Below are positions 35,222-45,700 of a DNA stretch of 64,000 nt, piece after piece. Within the stretch, counting starts at the first letter, position 1, and every line of letters starts with the position of its first letter. The notes under the pieces were generated by a model that was given only the letters and a program-made list of their open reading frames with translations, searched no databases and was not told the origin of the DNA. Source of the stretch: Prochilodus magdalenae (taxonomy: Eukaryota > Chordata > Actinopteri > Characiformes > Prochilodontidae); the NCBI GenBank assembly GCA_024036415.1, contig JAMWET010003060.1, forward strand, positions 51,001-115,000, in the 5' to 3' direction. The translations under genes were made by a program, and so were the position numbers.

Positions 35222-35227
35222 AATAAA
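35222..35227 (+). terminator. Poly(A) signal of gene C
   Basis: AATAAA in the same context as after genes A and B, about 320 bp after the stop; the 3'UTR is shorter than that of gene A. Confidence 0.7.
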
Positions 35228-35269
35228 CATATTAAATTAATTCCTTTCTGATTTTTTATTCATAGCCTT

Positions 35270-36170
35270 TATTATAAGTTGCCCCTGCCACCGATACACC
35301 TCTGCGCCATCTCCTTCTCCAACACAGGACACTAGTCATACTTCCTCTCCTGAACAGGAAGGAGGAACCTGACTGGTGTCTTTGGAGCAGCTCATTAATC
35401 CGTCTAGACCAGTTACAACACACCAAGTCTCCTGAGAACCCCAGTTTGACATTGTGGGCTCCCTGATCTATACTATTTATATGCTCCTGGACTCCAGAAG
35501 GAGAGGGGCTTCTCTTCAATACCTGGTAAACTGGGAGGGCTACCAACTGTAGCCAACTGTAATCAACTGTATCCTGATCACCCTGTGTCTCATCCCACGG
35601 GTCGCCTTAGGCAATGTCCCCCCAGTTCCTCCACTGGCTGTCATAAAGGCCTTGAGGAGAACCCAAATGCAGAGCAGGGGAGAATAAGGGTTTTGTTATC
35701 TTTTCATTTATTTGCTTTTTATTTTAGTCATAAGACTCAAGACTTGGTTTGGGAAGCAAGGGCTCATCAGATCTGAACCTTGAGACCAGACTTTTCTGAC
35801 CAGAAGGAGACCATGCAGCATGACTGACTCAATCCTGAGGACAGGCTGCAGAGAGAGCTCCCCTTAAATAAACCTCACACAGGTGGTGCGTCTAGACAGT
35901 GATTGTCTATGAAGCCACTCTCTGCCTCCCTCTGGTGGCAGGGAATGGGGTAGCACTGCCTGTTGGTACTGGGTGGTTGGATGCTCTGTGTGCCTCTCTG
36001 ACAGCAGCACCACATCGAGTTACTGCCCGCTGACACACTGTGCATGACCAGGTACATGAATCTATACATAGGAGGAAGGGTTTCAGGTACATACCTCCCT
36101 CCAAACTTCAGTTCTCCACATTAAAGACCCTTATCATAGCAACCCAAATACCCACAAGGCCTTAGGACTA
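35270..36170. repeat. Recurrent spacer block, copy 6
   Basis: The downstream block of gene C, matching copies 1 and 4 ('ctgagaacccc', 'ctggactccagaaggagagg', 'accacatcgagttactgccc'). At 36070-36170 it is joined by a copy of 6650-6750. No equivalent of the orphan tail exon follows gene C. Confidence 0.6.
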
Positions 36171-36479
36171 CCCACACCTGTACTAGTTAGCCTGTACAAG
36201 TGTTAACCTGGTCAGCATGCTCATAGTAAGACAATGTGAATGATGGGATTGTGTACCAGGCCGATAGTCAGAGCCCAATGGATGGAGTACTCCATTTCCG
36301 AGATTATGCAGGTGTAGCAGATGTAAAGTGTTATTTTGTTTTCTTTTATATGAATCTGCTTTTGGAAACATGTTTTATAATTTACAGAGTGTAATATATA
36401 TGTATATTATCTCGTGTGTTAAAACTGTGGTTTAAAACAGTTCAAATGTGTTGAATAGTTCAGATATTGTGGGAAATGG
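36171..36479. other. Spacer, no gene seen
   Basis: Nothing recognised here. Confidence 0.4.
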
Positions 36480-37800
36480 CTTTGTTAAAAAAAACGACAC
36501 TGCCCCTTTAAGAGATGCACGTGACACTCGGGTTCGCGCGCTCCCTCCCTCAGTCTGCACTGAGAGTTTGAGGGAGAGGTACGTAGCTTAAAGCTGTGCA
36601 GTAAAAACAGAATTATACAGAAAATTTTGTGAGGAATGTTAATAAAAAGCCCCGGTTCTGGTGTTAAATCTGCTCTGTATATTTCAGGCTGTGTTTTATT
36701 TTGTCCTCTTGTTGTAAAAGTGTGTCTCTCTCAAGGGAAAAGCTGGTGTTTCTAGCTAACTCGCTAGCTGTAGCAGTAGCTTCCGCCCTGTGTAAAGAGT
36801 TGAATACTGAGAATGTGTTTTTGTATAGTCTCAGGATTTTCGGGTGGCCTCCTCACGATCATTTATGAACCAAATTGTCTTTTGCAAAACAGGTATGTCA
36901 TTTTATTTATGTAAGCCTGCTAAATAATTAGCAAAAGTAATAATTTCCAGGTTAATAATTAGTTCTTTAAATAGTTCATTTAATTGTTCTTAAATTAGCT
37001 TGGTTCCGTCTCTGTATATTTTTCTGGCTTTTGTTTTATTTTATTTTGTCCCATAGCTCTCGGCGTTGGGGGTCTGCTGGGAAAAAGGGGGCGGGTCAGA
37101 CAGTGAGGAGGTGGGAAAAAGTGAGTCTGAGAAGAACGTTCTAGAGAGTGGTGTCAGTGGCCAACGGAGAAATATACAGTCCTGCAGCTGTGTTATTAGC
37201 TCAATATCACGATAAACTGTGAAGTCGCGGCTGTAAGATAAGCGACATGACGGTAATGTTCTGTTATCACTTGTGTTTACTGCGTACAGAGATACGTTTA
37301 AGCCTCATTGAGGTGCACGTTAACCTAGCCGAGGATAGCACTGAGCCTCGGGGGGATAGCTAGCCCTGGACATGTTTGGTTAGCAGAGCCAAGCTTTATC
37401 GTGTCCGACCTGAGCTCAAGACCTCGCCTGTTCACCAGACACTCAGAATAAACGGTAAGCTAGCGGTTAGCCAGTCCGACCAGCCGAACTTCCGCCAGCA
37501 CCGTGTGAGACTGGACTATTAGCCTAGCCACCCCAAGCTAACCCCCGTCGCCCGAGCAACGGGCGCTCGTGCCGCTGCAGAGAGAGGGAGAGAGACGGAG
37601 CTTCCAGCCCAGTGAGATTCAGTCACAAACTGAGGTGGGATTTTATTTTAAAAACATTTTGTGTTGCTCGAAAGAGTGAAGAGGCCAGTGTGTTTAATTT
37701 TCTGGGCCACAAGGCACGCCTGCGACGAGTACTTTAACTAGTTAAATGCCGGCTTAGGTGTGTGTGTGTGTGGGCCCACTACACAGGTTTAAGACTAAAG
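36480..37800. other. CpG-richer region, possible promoter or transposon end
   Basis: Higher C+G and more CpG than its surroundings ('gacactcgggttcgcgcgct', 'cgcccgagcaacgggcgctc'). Several GT-type donors follow purine-rich stretches, so untranslated first exons are possible, but no open frame of note starts here. A high-copy transposon or LTR end would look alike. No firm call. Confidence 0.35.
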
Positions 37801-38059
37801 TTTGAATTCCCAACCATTTGAGTAAATTGTACTCATGAGTTTAGATTTTCAATACATATGAAAAGTTGGGTTTTATATAAGTGTTATATAAAAGGTTATT
37901 TTCATTTGAAGCTAAAAGTGTGTATTTTTGTGTTTCGTTCAGTGAAAGAGGACTGGTGTAAATACAGCCCTTGTAGATATTGGAGGCACCATCATTGTAC
38001 TTTTTAAAAATCTGTAAATTTCATATTATTGGTAAAATTATAATTTTTTCTTTAACATT

Positions 38060-38340
38060 AACCAAGTGAACTCAGAGCGCTCTTATTGGTTATATCAGTC
38101 ACGTGAGTAAAATCACTAATACCTTGTTTAGGAGCTCTACATTTAGTTACCAGCAGGGGGTAGTGTTTAAACAAAGACCACCCAAAGACTTTTAGACCTA
38201 CACGTCCTCGCAGTCTACCAGAACAGGTAGAAGTGTAGTTCAGTGTAACACCTCCACCAGCACCAGTAACAGCTGTGACTGGGTTTGGCATGTACTGGAC
38301 ACGTTTCTGGATGTAGACCTCATCAGTGGATTTGGTGGAC
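38060..38340 (-). mobile_element. Tc1-like transposase C-terminal scrap
   Basis: The minus-strand frame has [20 protein letters not shown], resembling the C-terminal end of Tc1-type transposases, and matches plus-strand scraps near 51.95, 52.93 and 3.97 kb. The ORF beyond this piece is spurious. Confidence 0.55.
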
Positions 38341-38489
38341 ATTAACCAGTGTGTATATTATATATTACTGCATTAAAAAATGATAAATTATATACCAGGA
38401 GATGAAAGAGCTGTTTATATATTACTACATCTGAGAAATGAGTCACATCAATAAAGAACCATAAAGAGGCTAAAAGAGATTTCTGGATG

Positions 38490-38495
38490 TTTATT
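38490..38495 (-). terminator. Poly(A) signal of the exon-repeat gene
   Basis: TTTATT on the plus strand (AATAAA on the minus strand), 55 bp after the stop codon. Confidence 0.5.
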
Positions 38496-38550
38496 AATAT
38501 GAGTGATGATGATGCTGTGTGTGTGTGAGCTTCAGGTTCTCTCCGTCTCT

Positions 38551-39610
38551 CTAGCAGCGATCGTCGTGCTGCCACCACTGGGGTCTCCTCCCTTCTCCTC
38601 CACCTCTCCATCTTCCTCCATCAGCTTTTCCGACAGTCTGTGATGGAGTGAAGTCCACTCTGAGATGTTCTCTGTGGTGTCTCCTCTCTCTCTGTCCTCT
38701 CCTCCTTGCTGTGGAGACTTCCCCCACTGGCCAGTCAACCTTTCTCCATGTTGTTCTCTTTCCTCTCCTGGTCTGTTTTCCTTCTTTTCCAGGTTCTTCC
38801 TGGACACTCCTAGAGGCTCCTTCCTCCATCATGAAGTCCAGGAGCTCACTGACAACTTCGGACATGTTGTTGAAGTAGCTCTCTGGATCTTCTGCCTCCT
38901 TTGTCTTATCAGTGTCCAGGAGGGAATGGATGACGTCACCCACCACCGTCATCACGGTCTCGTTTTGGCCTGTCATAAAGACACACAGTCAGTTTTACAT
39001 CTTTTCAATTTCACTGTAGGATGTGTTTATGTCCTGTACTCACCCAGAGGCTGGACACTCTGCGATGGAGCAGCCTCCAGCAGGAACTCCAGGAGCATCT
39101 CTCTGACGTTCTCCTGGTCATCAGTGGTGCTCACTGGGTTCTCTAGAAGGCTCTCCTCTTTCTGAGTGCCCTCTTTATCCTCCTCACGGGCCACATCCAG
39201 TTCTTTTATGGCGTCTGCTGTTGGTTCCTCAGCCTCCTTCGTCATCGTCATATCATCATCTGCTTCCATAAAAATAGAGTCAGTTTTCCAGCTCTTTCAT
39301 TTTCAGTGTTATTGATTCATTTCCTTTACTCACCCAGAGGCTGGACGCTCTCAGGCCCAAGGTCCTCCAGGACCATGCCCAGAAGCTCACCGGTGACCTT
39401 GGCCTTGTAGTCGCTGTAGCCGACTGGTTCATCTAGAGGGAAGGAAGACAGGTTAGAGCTGATCTTCAGCTGAACTCCTGATTTGATATGAAGTGAATGT
39501 GTTTGTATCATCATGCTCTCTGTTCTTTTCCTTTACTCACCCACAGGCTGGAATCTGGTGGAGAACCCAAGTTCCAGTAGAACCTCCAGAAGAAGGTCAC
39601 TGGTTTCCAT
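38551..39610 (-). CDS. Exon-repeat gene, unrecognised family (267 aa)
   Basis: Coding exons on the minus strand: 39541-39610, 39334-39432, 39044-39259, 38551-38969, all joined in phase 1. A probable non-coding first exon ends at 39803. The start is the first ATG in the second exon (gagATGG context); the first exon has only an ATG directly followed by a stop. Each coding exon contains one copy of a Leu/Glu-rich module, and in the first three it ends exactly at the donor: LLLEVLLELGF..QPVG, ELLGMVLEDLG..VQPLG, EMLLEFLLEAA..VQPLG; the fourth has ELLDFMMEEG..SVQEEPG. Donor flanks are also alike (ctgGgtgagta). The middle is acidic, the last 100 residues are Arg-rich and low-complexity. No signal peptide or membrane span. 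Function unknown; a helical, perhaps amphipathic, repeat is inferred. Clean splice phases argue for a real gene. Confidence 0.65.
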
Positions 39611-39803
39611 CTCGATCTCAATCTTGTTCTCTGATCCAACATGAATAATTACTGTCAGTTTTTCACTATAGAGTCTATGTATGATTCAGTACCTACTATG
39701 AATTATTCAGTATCCAGTATGAATTACTCAGTGACTGGTATGGATTATTAAATATAGCTGTGTGTTATGAATTATCACTAACTGGTATGAACTACTCCGT
39801 ACC

Positions 39804-40340
39804 TGTTATGAATAGCAGCTGTCCTCTTCGGTGTCTCTGCTCAGACTGACCTGAGACAGCAGCGCGAGCGGAACTTACATGACTCTCCACCTTTATTACA
39901 TCACACCGTGTAGCCTTTAGTCTATTATGACATCAGAGCACAAGTTCTTCCACCAGTCTCCATTCTATTCCGCTCACTGTTGGTAATGAAGGAGAAGCTC
40001 CAGTCCAGTGTCCTTCATGTAGTGGAATATGGTGGAATCTTCTTACATCAACTGAAATGATCAACAGAAGGTGGAATACCTCTGCTCACTGTGTGTTAAA
40101 GACGTCTATGTACGGTGTAGTAGAGATATCTACTGGAGTTAGCATGCTAGCCCCGGCCCATCCAATGTCTTGTAATACCACTGTGTACCTGTAGAGGTGA
40201 TAGTGCGTCCCTGTAGCTCTGTAGAAGTGGAATCAGTCCAACATGAGAGGATGTAGAAGTAGCTCTGCTGCCCCGACGGTGTATTCTAACCTCTCATCAG
40301 TCATGTTGGAGGTGCTGCTCCCGGTTAGATCATTTAAGAG
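39804..40340 (-). promoter_or_regulatory. 5' region of the exon-repeat gene
   Basis: A likely untranslated exon runs from about 39885 to a donor at 39803 (tcataacag then gtacgg on the minus strand). Upstream sequence has no obvious TATA box. Inference only. Confidence 0.35.
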
Positions 40341-40660
40341 CAGGTAGCCAATGGAAGGAGCAGTAAACTCAACCATGACTGAAGCTCTTAGTGAGAGACT
40401 TCCGCTATTTCAACAGCCCGCTCTCGGCAAGAAACTCAGTTCAGCAGGAAACAGAAGAAGTGATATACACAGAAGCAGAAGAAGAGTTAACACTGGTGCT
40501 GCTCTCCACTGCTGGAGAAGCCCTTGGAGAGGAAAATGAAGCATCACTCAAACCATGCTCTCTCATCTCTAAACCGATTCGTTCCACCAAAACAATACAC
40601 ACAGGTATTATATCTCCTACAGAACTTCAAATAAAGTCCGAACACTGCTATTAGTAGTAA
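40341..40660 (+). other. Short open frame, coding status doubtful
   Basis: An 87-codon frame from 40391 includes QQETEEVIYTEAEEELTLVL and GEALGEENEA. It is acidic like the neighbouring minus-strand gene, and a GT donor follows (acacag then gtatta near 40602). No partner exon was found and no family is recognised, so it may be chance. Confidence 0.2.
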
Positions 40661-42300
40661 GTAGGAAGTGTATGTTTTTTCTTCACGAGGTCATGTTACA
40701 TATTGATACGAATACAAATCCACAGGAATGCATTTCTTTTTCTGGTTTTGGTCAAGTGTAGTTTTTCGTTTCCCCAAAATACCATCAATAGTACTACATG
40801 TACACGCAACACAAATGTGATCTGTTTCATGTAGTATGCAGTAAAACTCAGTCATTCTCTCCTTTGTAAGTACAATGAGGTACCAAAAGCAGTGAAACAG
40901 ATCACTCTGCATCCCACCTCTGATCCTCGTCTGGTAACTACCATCTTTCCGTTCTGAGAAAAGTATATTGTCACTGTCCAATGAAAGACGTGTATCTTTA
41001 TTGTTGTTCATTTTTACTTTTATGCATCATTTGAACACAACAGCTGAGGTTTACACTGTAAAAATCTCATGATGAGTAGCCCAACAGAAATGACCCAAAA
41101 CTGCTCGGAAAGACGTCTGGTTCCATTGACCTACATTAACATTGAAAGAGGTTTTTGCCCTCTCCTTAAAAGTTGCCATTTTGGAGATACTTGTATTTCT
41201 GTGACAATATAGAGATAAGACACACATTTTACTGTATAGCTATGGAAATGTAAGACCAGTCGTTACACTGTAGGAGACATTTCTGTGGCCGCTGTAGATA
41301 TCCACAGAGACCATAGTTGTTATTAAGTTATGGAAGACTGTAATCACTGTAGAGAGGTCTGTAAAACTGCTCAGTGCTTACCTAGGTGTCCTCTTCTCTA
41401 AAGGCCCGGATAACTGGAATTATGTGCATAACTCCATTTTGCTGATTATGAAATGGGAGAAAACTGTAATAACCATCTCTCTCTATTCTCCTCTGGAGCA
41501 ATGATGAAAGCTCCCTCTGCTGGCTGGGAGAATCACCACACCATATATGTCACGCCTTATAGCTTTATATGTCCTTATGAACACAATTACAGTCCACAGC
41601 ATTATATATGATCTAACTTATTCATTTGGAAACCGATAACCAACCAGCTGATAGCAGCTAATAACCACGTTATATTCATATTATTGTTTATGAAAAATCA
41701 TAAATCTGTGGTGTAGTGGAGATACCCGGATGGTGTTCTACTCCAGTCAAAGCTTCTAGTGTACAGGGGGAGCTATCTTCATGGTGTACTGCATCCCATC
41801 ATGCACCGCGGCCTCACCAGCTCTCAGCCTGCTTCAGCCAGAGAAAATGGCGGCGGGTAACACTGGGGAAATAACAGCTCACTTCGAGTCTAAATGTGGG
41901 TGTAGTGATTGTAGTGGGGGGTATTCATCAGAATGAGCTTTAGAAAGTTAAATATACAGGTCTGAAGATTAATAAAAGATGAACTCGCTTTAGAGGATCA
42001 GTTTAAGAGTGAACTAGCTGAGGGTAGCTAACAGCTAGGCTAACCGTATCTCAGGTGAACTGAGTAGCGTTAGCAGCAGCTAACTCTAAACAGTGGATAC
42101 AGTGATAACAGCTCTGAGGTAAATGTGAGGTAACTGGTCATGTGACTGTATTAGTATACAACACTGTAGGTCAGAATTTGTTCCTGTTCTGTATACCACA
42201 TACAGGGGGCAGACTGTAGTATGCTGTGTGCGGTATAGTAGTGTACTATTTCAAATACAGCCAGTGCTTTGAAGCAAATGTGCTCCAACATCTGAACATC
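40661..42300. other. Intergenic, with a possible housekeeping-type first exon at 41848
   Basis: At 41848 'agaaaATGGCGGCGGGTAAC' gives a strong start context and a MAAGNTGE peptide followed after 17 codons by a possible donor; the surroundings are somewhat CpG-rich. No second exon was seen on the plus strand before the antisense receptor gene. The remainder shows no gene or recognised repeat. Confidence 0.3.
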
Positions 42301-42451
42301 AGTGTGCAGTACAGTCCATACAGAAACACAGATGTTTCCCAGATGCTAAACTCTGAATAGACAATCTCTGGAAATGAGCTGAAATGATCACTGAACAGTC
42401 AGTACAGAAACAGTGCTGGAGGAGTTGGTAGCAGAGCAGCATTGACTTGGC

Positions 42452-42457
42452 TTTATT
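42452..42457 (-). terminator. Poly(A) signal of gene D
   Basis: AATAAA on the minus strand about 280 bp after the stop codon. Confidence 0.5.
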
Positions 42458-42735
42458 CAGTGGACGTACAGCAGTGACACATTTAACTCCGATTTGGCTC
42501 CACTGGCCCCACCCACTGGCACACAACAGGAAACCTGGCATCACTCCAACAGTTCAAAAACAGGCCTGTGGTCAAACTGAAACCAGCAGTGTGTAAATAA
42601 CACAGGTATCTAAATGTCTGTGAGATGGGGAAGTGCGCAACCACAGTGTTAAAGGAAGGGCCATGGACACATGAACGCTGATGCAATATGCCTGAAGCTT
42701 GCAGAGGGTCAGACAACCTGGTGTAGATTGTCTCC

Positions 42736-45700
42736 TTATGCACACTGGTCCACCGTGGCGTAGTCTGCAGAAGACTCTGCCGCGGGGCTGGACAGCTCTG
42801 TCATGGAGTATAAATCATTGACCAGGAGGGCTGTGGGTGGCTCTGGGTGGCTTCTGTTAGCAGCGCTGTGAGGGCGGGGTTTCTGAGCGGTGGCATAAAC
42901 TGTGGTCGTCTGGTGGTCTATCTCCTCATAGTAGGGAGTATGGTGAACCTGACAAGAAAGAGGAGAAAGAGAGGAGGTGGGGGGTGGGAGAGAGAAAGAG
43001 GTTGGGAGGGAGAGAGAGAAGGAGTGAGGGACAGGGAGAGAGAGAGAGAGAGCGAGAGAGAGAGAGAGGGAGAGAGAGAAGGAGGGAGGGGGAGAGAGAG
43101 AGAGAGAGAGGGAGGGGGGTGAGAGGATGAGGGACAAAAGAGAGAAAGAGAGCGGGAGAGAAGGAGGGAGAGATAAAGAGGGAGAGAAAGAAAGAGGGAG
43201 AAAGGACAGAGAGGAGAGAGAGAGAGAGAGAGAGAGGGAGGGAGGTAGAGAGAGAGAGAGGGAGACAGAAAGAGAAAAAGAGAGAAGGAGGGAGAGAGAG
43301 AGCGGTGGTAAGAGAGAGGGAGAGAGAAAGGATGAGGGACAAAAGAGAGAAAGAGAGAGAGGTGTTAGTGTAATGTTGCTAAGAATGGTGAAGAGTGACT
43401 CCCCTGCTCTCTCTCTCTTTCTTCTGCTCTCTCTCTCTCACACTCACCTCATCACTGTTTACTGTGTTTCTTCTGGGTGATGAAGACGAGCCAGAGCCTA
43501 AAGGTCAAGAAAGGTCATGTGATCAGTCGGAGAGCAGATAAGAATCGCCACATTCAACAACAGCTTCCTGTCTTCTAGTAGAGGAAGAAGAAACATGGAA
43601 TTCCGCCACTGCAAGCGGCACCAGCAGCATTCCGTCAGGAGTTCAGTTCAGTCTCAGTCAGACACAGCAGGTAAACAGACTGAATGCTAAAATCCACATA
43701 CAGCTGAAAGCTAAACTCTGCTTGACCAACTGGTGTACTAAGAAACACTGAGGACTCTTTGGAGAACCCTGGGCATTTTATAAGACCGACAGTAGTGGTC
43801 CTCAGTAGTGGTCCTCAAGTCAGTCCTCTAGAATCTCTGAAAAGACAGCCCAGATTTAACTTGTATCCCGAAATTGGGATTGAGGTTAGTGTTGGGATTG
43901 AGGACTGTTTAGAGAGCATTTTATCAGATTGCAGACAGTAGTGCATCCCAAACTGGTTCTGTTAGGAACCCAAAGACAGCCCAGATTCTTACATTTCTAA
44001 ATTTCTAAACTGTTAGGAGAACTGGGAGCATTTTATAAGACTTCAGACGGTAGTACTTCTAAAACTGGAATCCAAAGACATCCCAGATTTTTGTTGCATT
44101 CCTAATGTGGGCTTGAGGCTGGGATTGGGATTTAGGGTTGTTTGGAGAACCCTGAGCATTTTAGTACACTGCAGACAGTAGTGGTTCTGTGGTTCTCAAA
44201 TTTGGTCCCCAGGAATACAAAGACCCACATTTAAACTGTATTCCTAAACTGGGATTGAGGTTGAGGTTGGGATTGGGATTGAGGATTTTTTGGAGACACT
44301 GAGAACTGATCGGATGACCAATGGCATAAGCCTGTAGCAGTGTTTCTCAGATTGGTCCTCAGGAATCCAGAGAAAGCCCACATTTTTCTAGTATTCCTAA
44401 ATTGGCATTGGGTTTGGGATTAAGGGCTGCTTAGGAATCCTGAGAAACGATTTGTTGACCCTGATAGTGCATAAGATTATGCCCCACACATAATCATTAA
44501 TGACAGTAACTATACCAGTAATGCTAACACTGTAGCATCGTACACGACTGCATCCGTCACATGCTGTGCTGCTGTTTGTGGAAGAACTAGGAAGCATGGA
44601 ATTCCTTTTTAACAATTCCATCATATAAAGGCAACACAGGCCTAAACCACATCAAGAGGCTTGTAAAGCAGTGAATGCATGTGAGCAGCACCTTGTGTCT
44701 TGTTTGGTTTTAGCTTGTAGATGATCAGGGCTGATCCTCCAATCAGGAACAGAGCCACACAGACACACACAGGGACGATAACGGCAGAACCTGAACGCAC
44801 GTCTACAAACATAGGTGGAATACAGTCATCAGGAACATGCTAGAAGATAATGTGAGCATACACTGCCAGTCAATGACTCCTCATAGGAGGTTCTCTTTAT
44901 TTTTATCTTAATACTTTATAATAAAAGTTATCAAACTATAAAATAGGACTTAATAGCAATTATACAGGACGAAACAGCTTTCTTAACCAGCAGGGGAAGG
45001 TGACGCTTTTAGTGGTTGTTGATAACAACCACCGGAACTTGCTAGTGAGCTACCACAACCCTGCTATTAAGCTACCACAACCTGCTAATGAGCTACCACA
45101 ACCTGCTAATGAGCTACCACAACCTGCTAATGAGCTACCACAACCTGCTAATGAGCTACCACAACCTGCTAATGAGCTACCACAACCTGCTAATGAGCTA
45201 CCACAACCTGCTAATGAGCTACCACAACCTGCTAATGAGCTACCACAACATGCTAATGAGCTACCACAACCTGCTAATGAGTTACCACAACCCTGCTAGT
45301 GAGCTACCACAACCTGCTAGTGAGCTACTACAACCTTGTACTGAGCCACCGCAACCAGCTATTGAGCTACAACCACCTTGTAGTGAGTTACCACAATCTG
45401 CTACTGAGCTACAACAACCTGCTCTTGAGCTACAATAACCTGCTAGTGAGCTAGCACAACTTGCTAATGTACTACCACAACCTGCTAATGAGCTACCACA
45501 ACCTGGTAGTGAGCTACTACAACCTGCTAGTGAGCTACCACAATCTGCTAATGAGCTACTACAACGTGCTAATGAGCTACTACAACCTGCTAGTGAGCTA
45601 TCACAACCAGCTAATGAAGCACCACAACCTGCTTATGAACTACCACAACCTTCTAGTGAGCTACTACAACCTTGTACTGAGCCACTGCAACCAGCTATTG

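Noticed and set aside
36480..37800. Retroviral LTR
   Set aside because: No paired LTR, primer-binding site or gag/pol frame could be found; GC content alone is not enough.
40351..40654. Start exon of a plus-strand gene
   Set aside because: Open frame is short, the sole candidate donor has no matching downstream exon, and no known domain is visible; kept only as a low-confidence note.
42847..43480. Arg/Glu-rich and Ser/Leu-rich ORFs of about 90-138 codons
   Set aside because: They lie across a GA microsatellite; only the minus-strand stretch 42736-42948 is a real exon.
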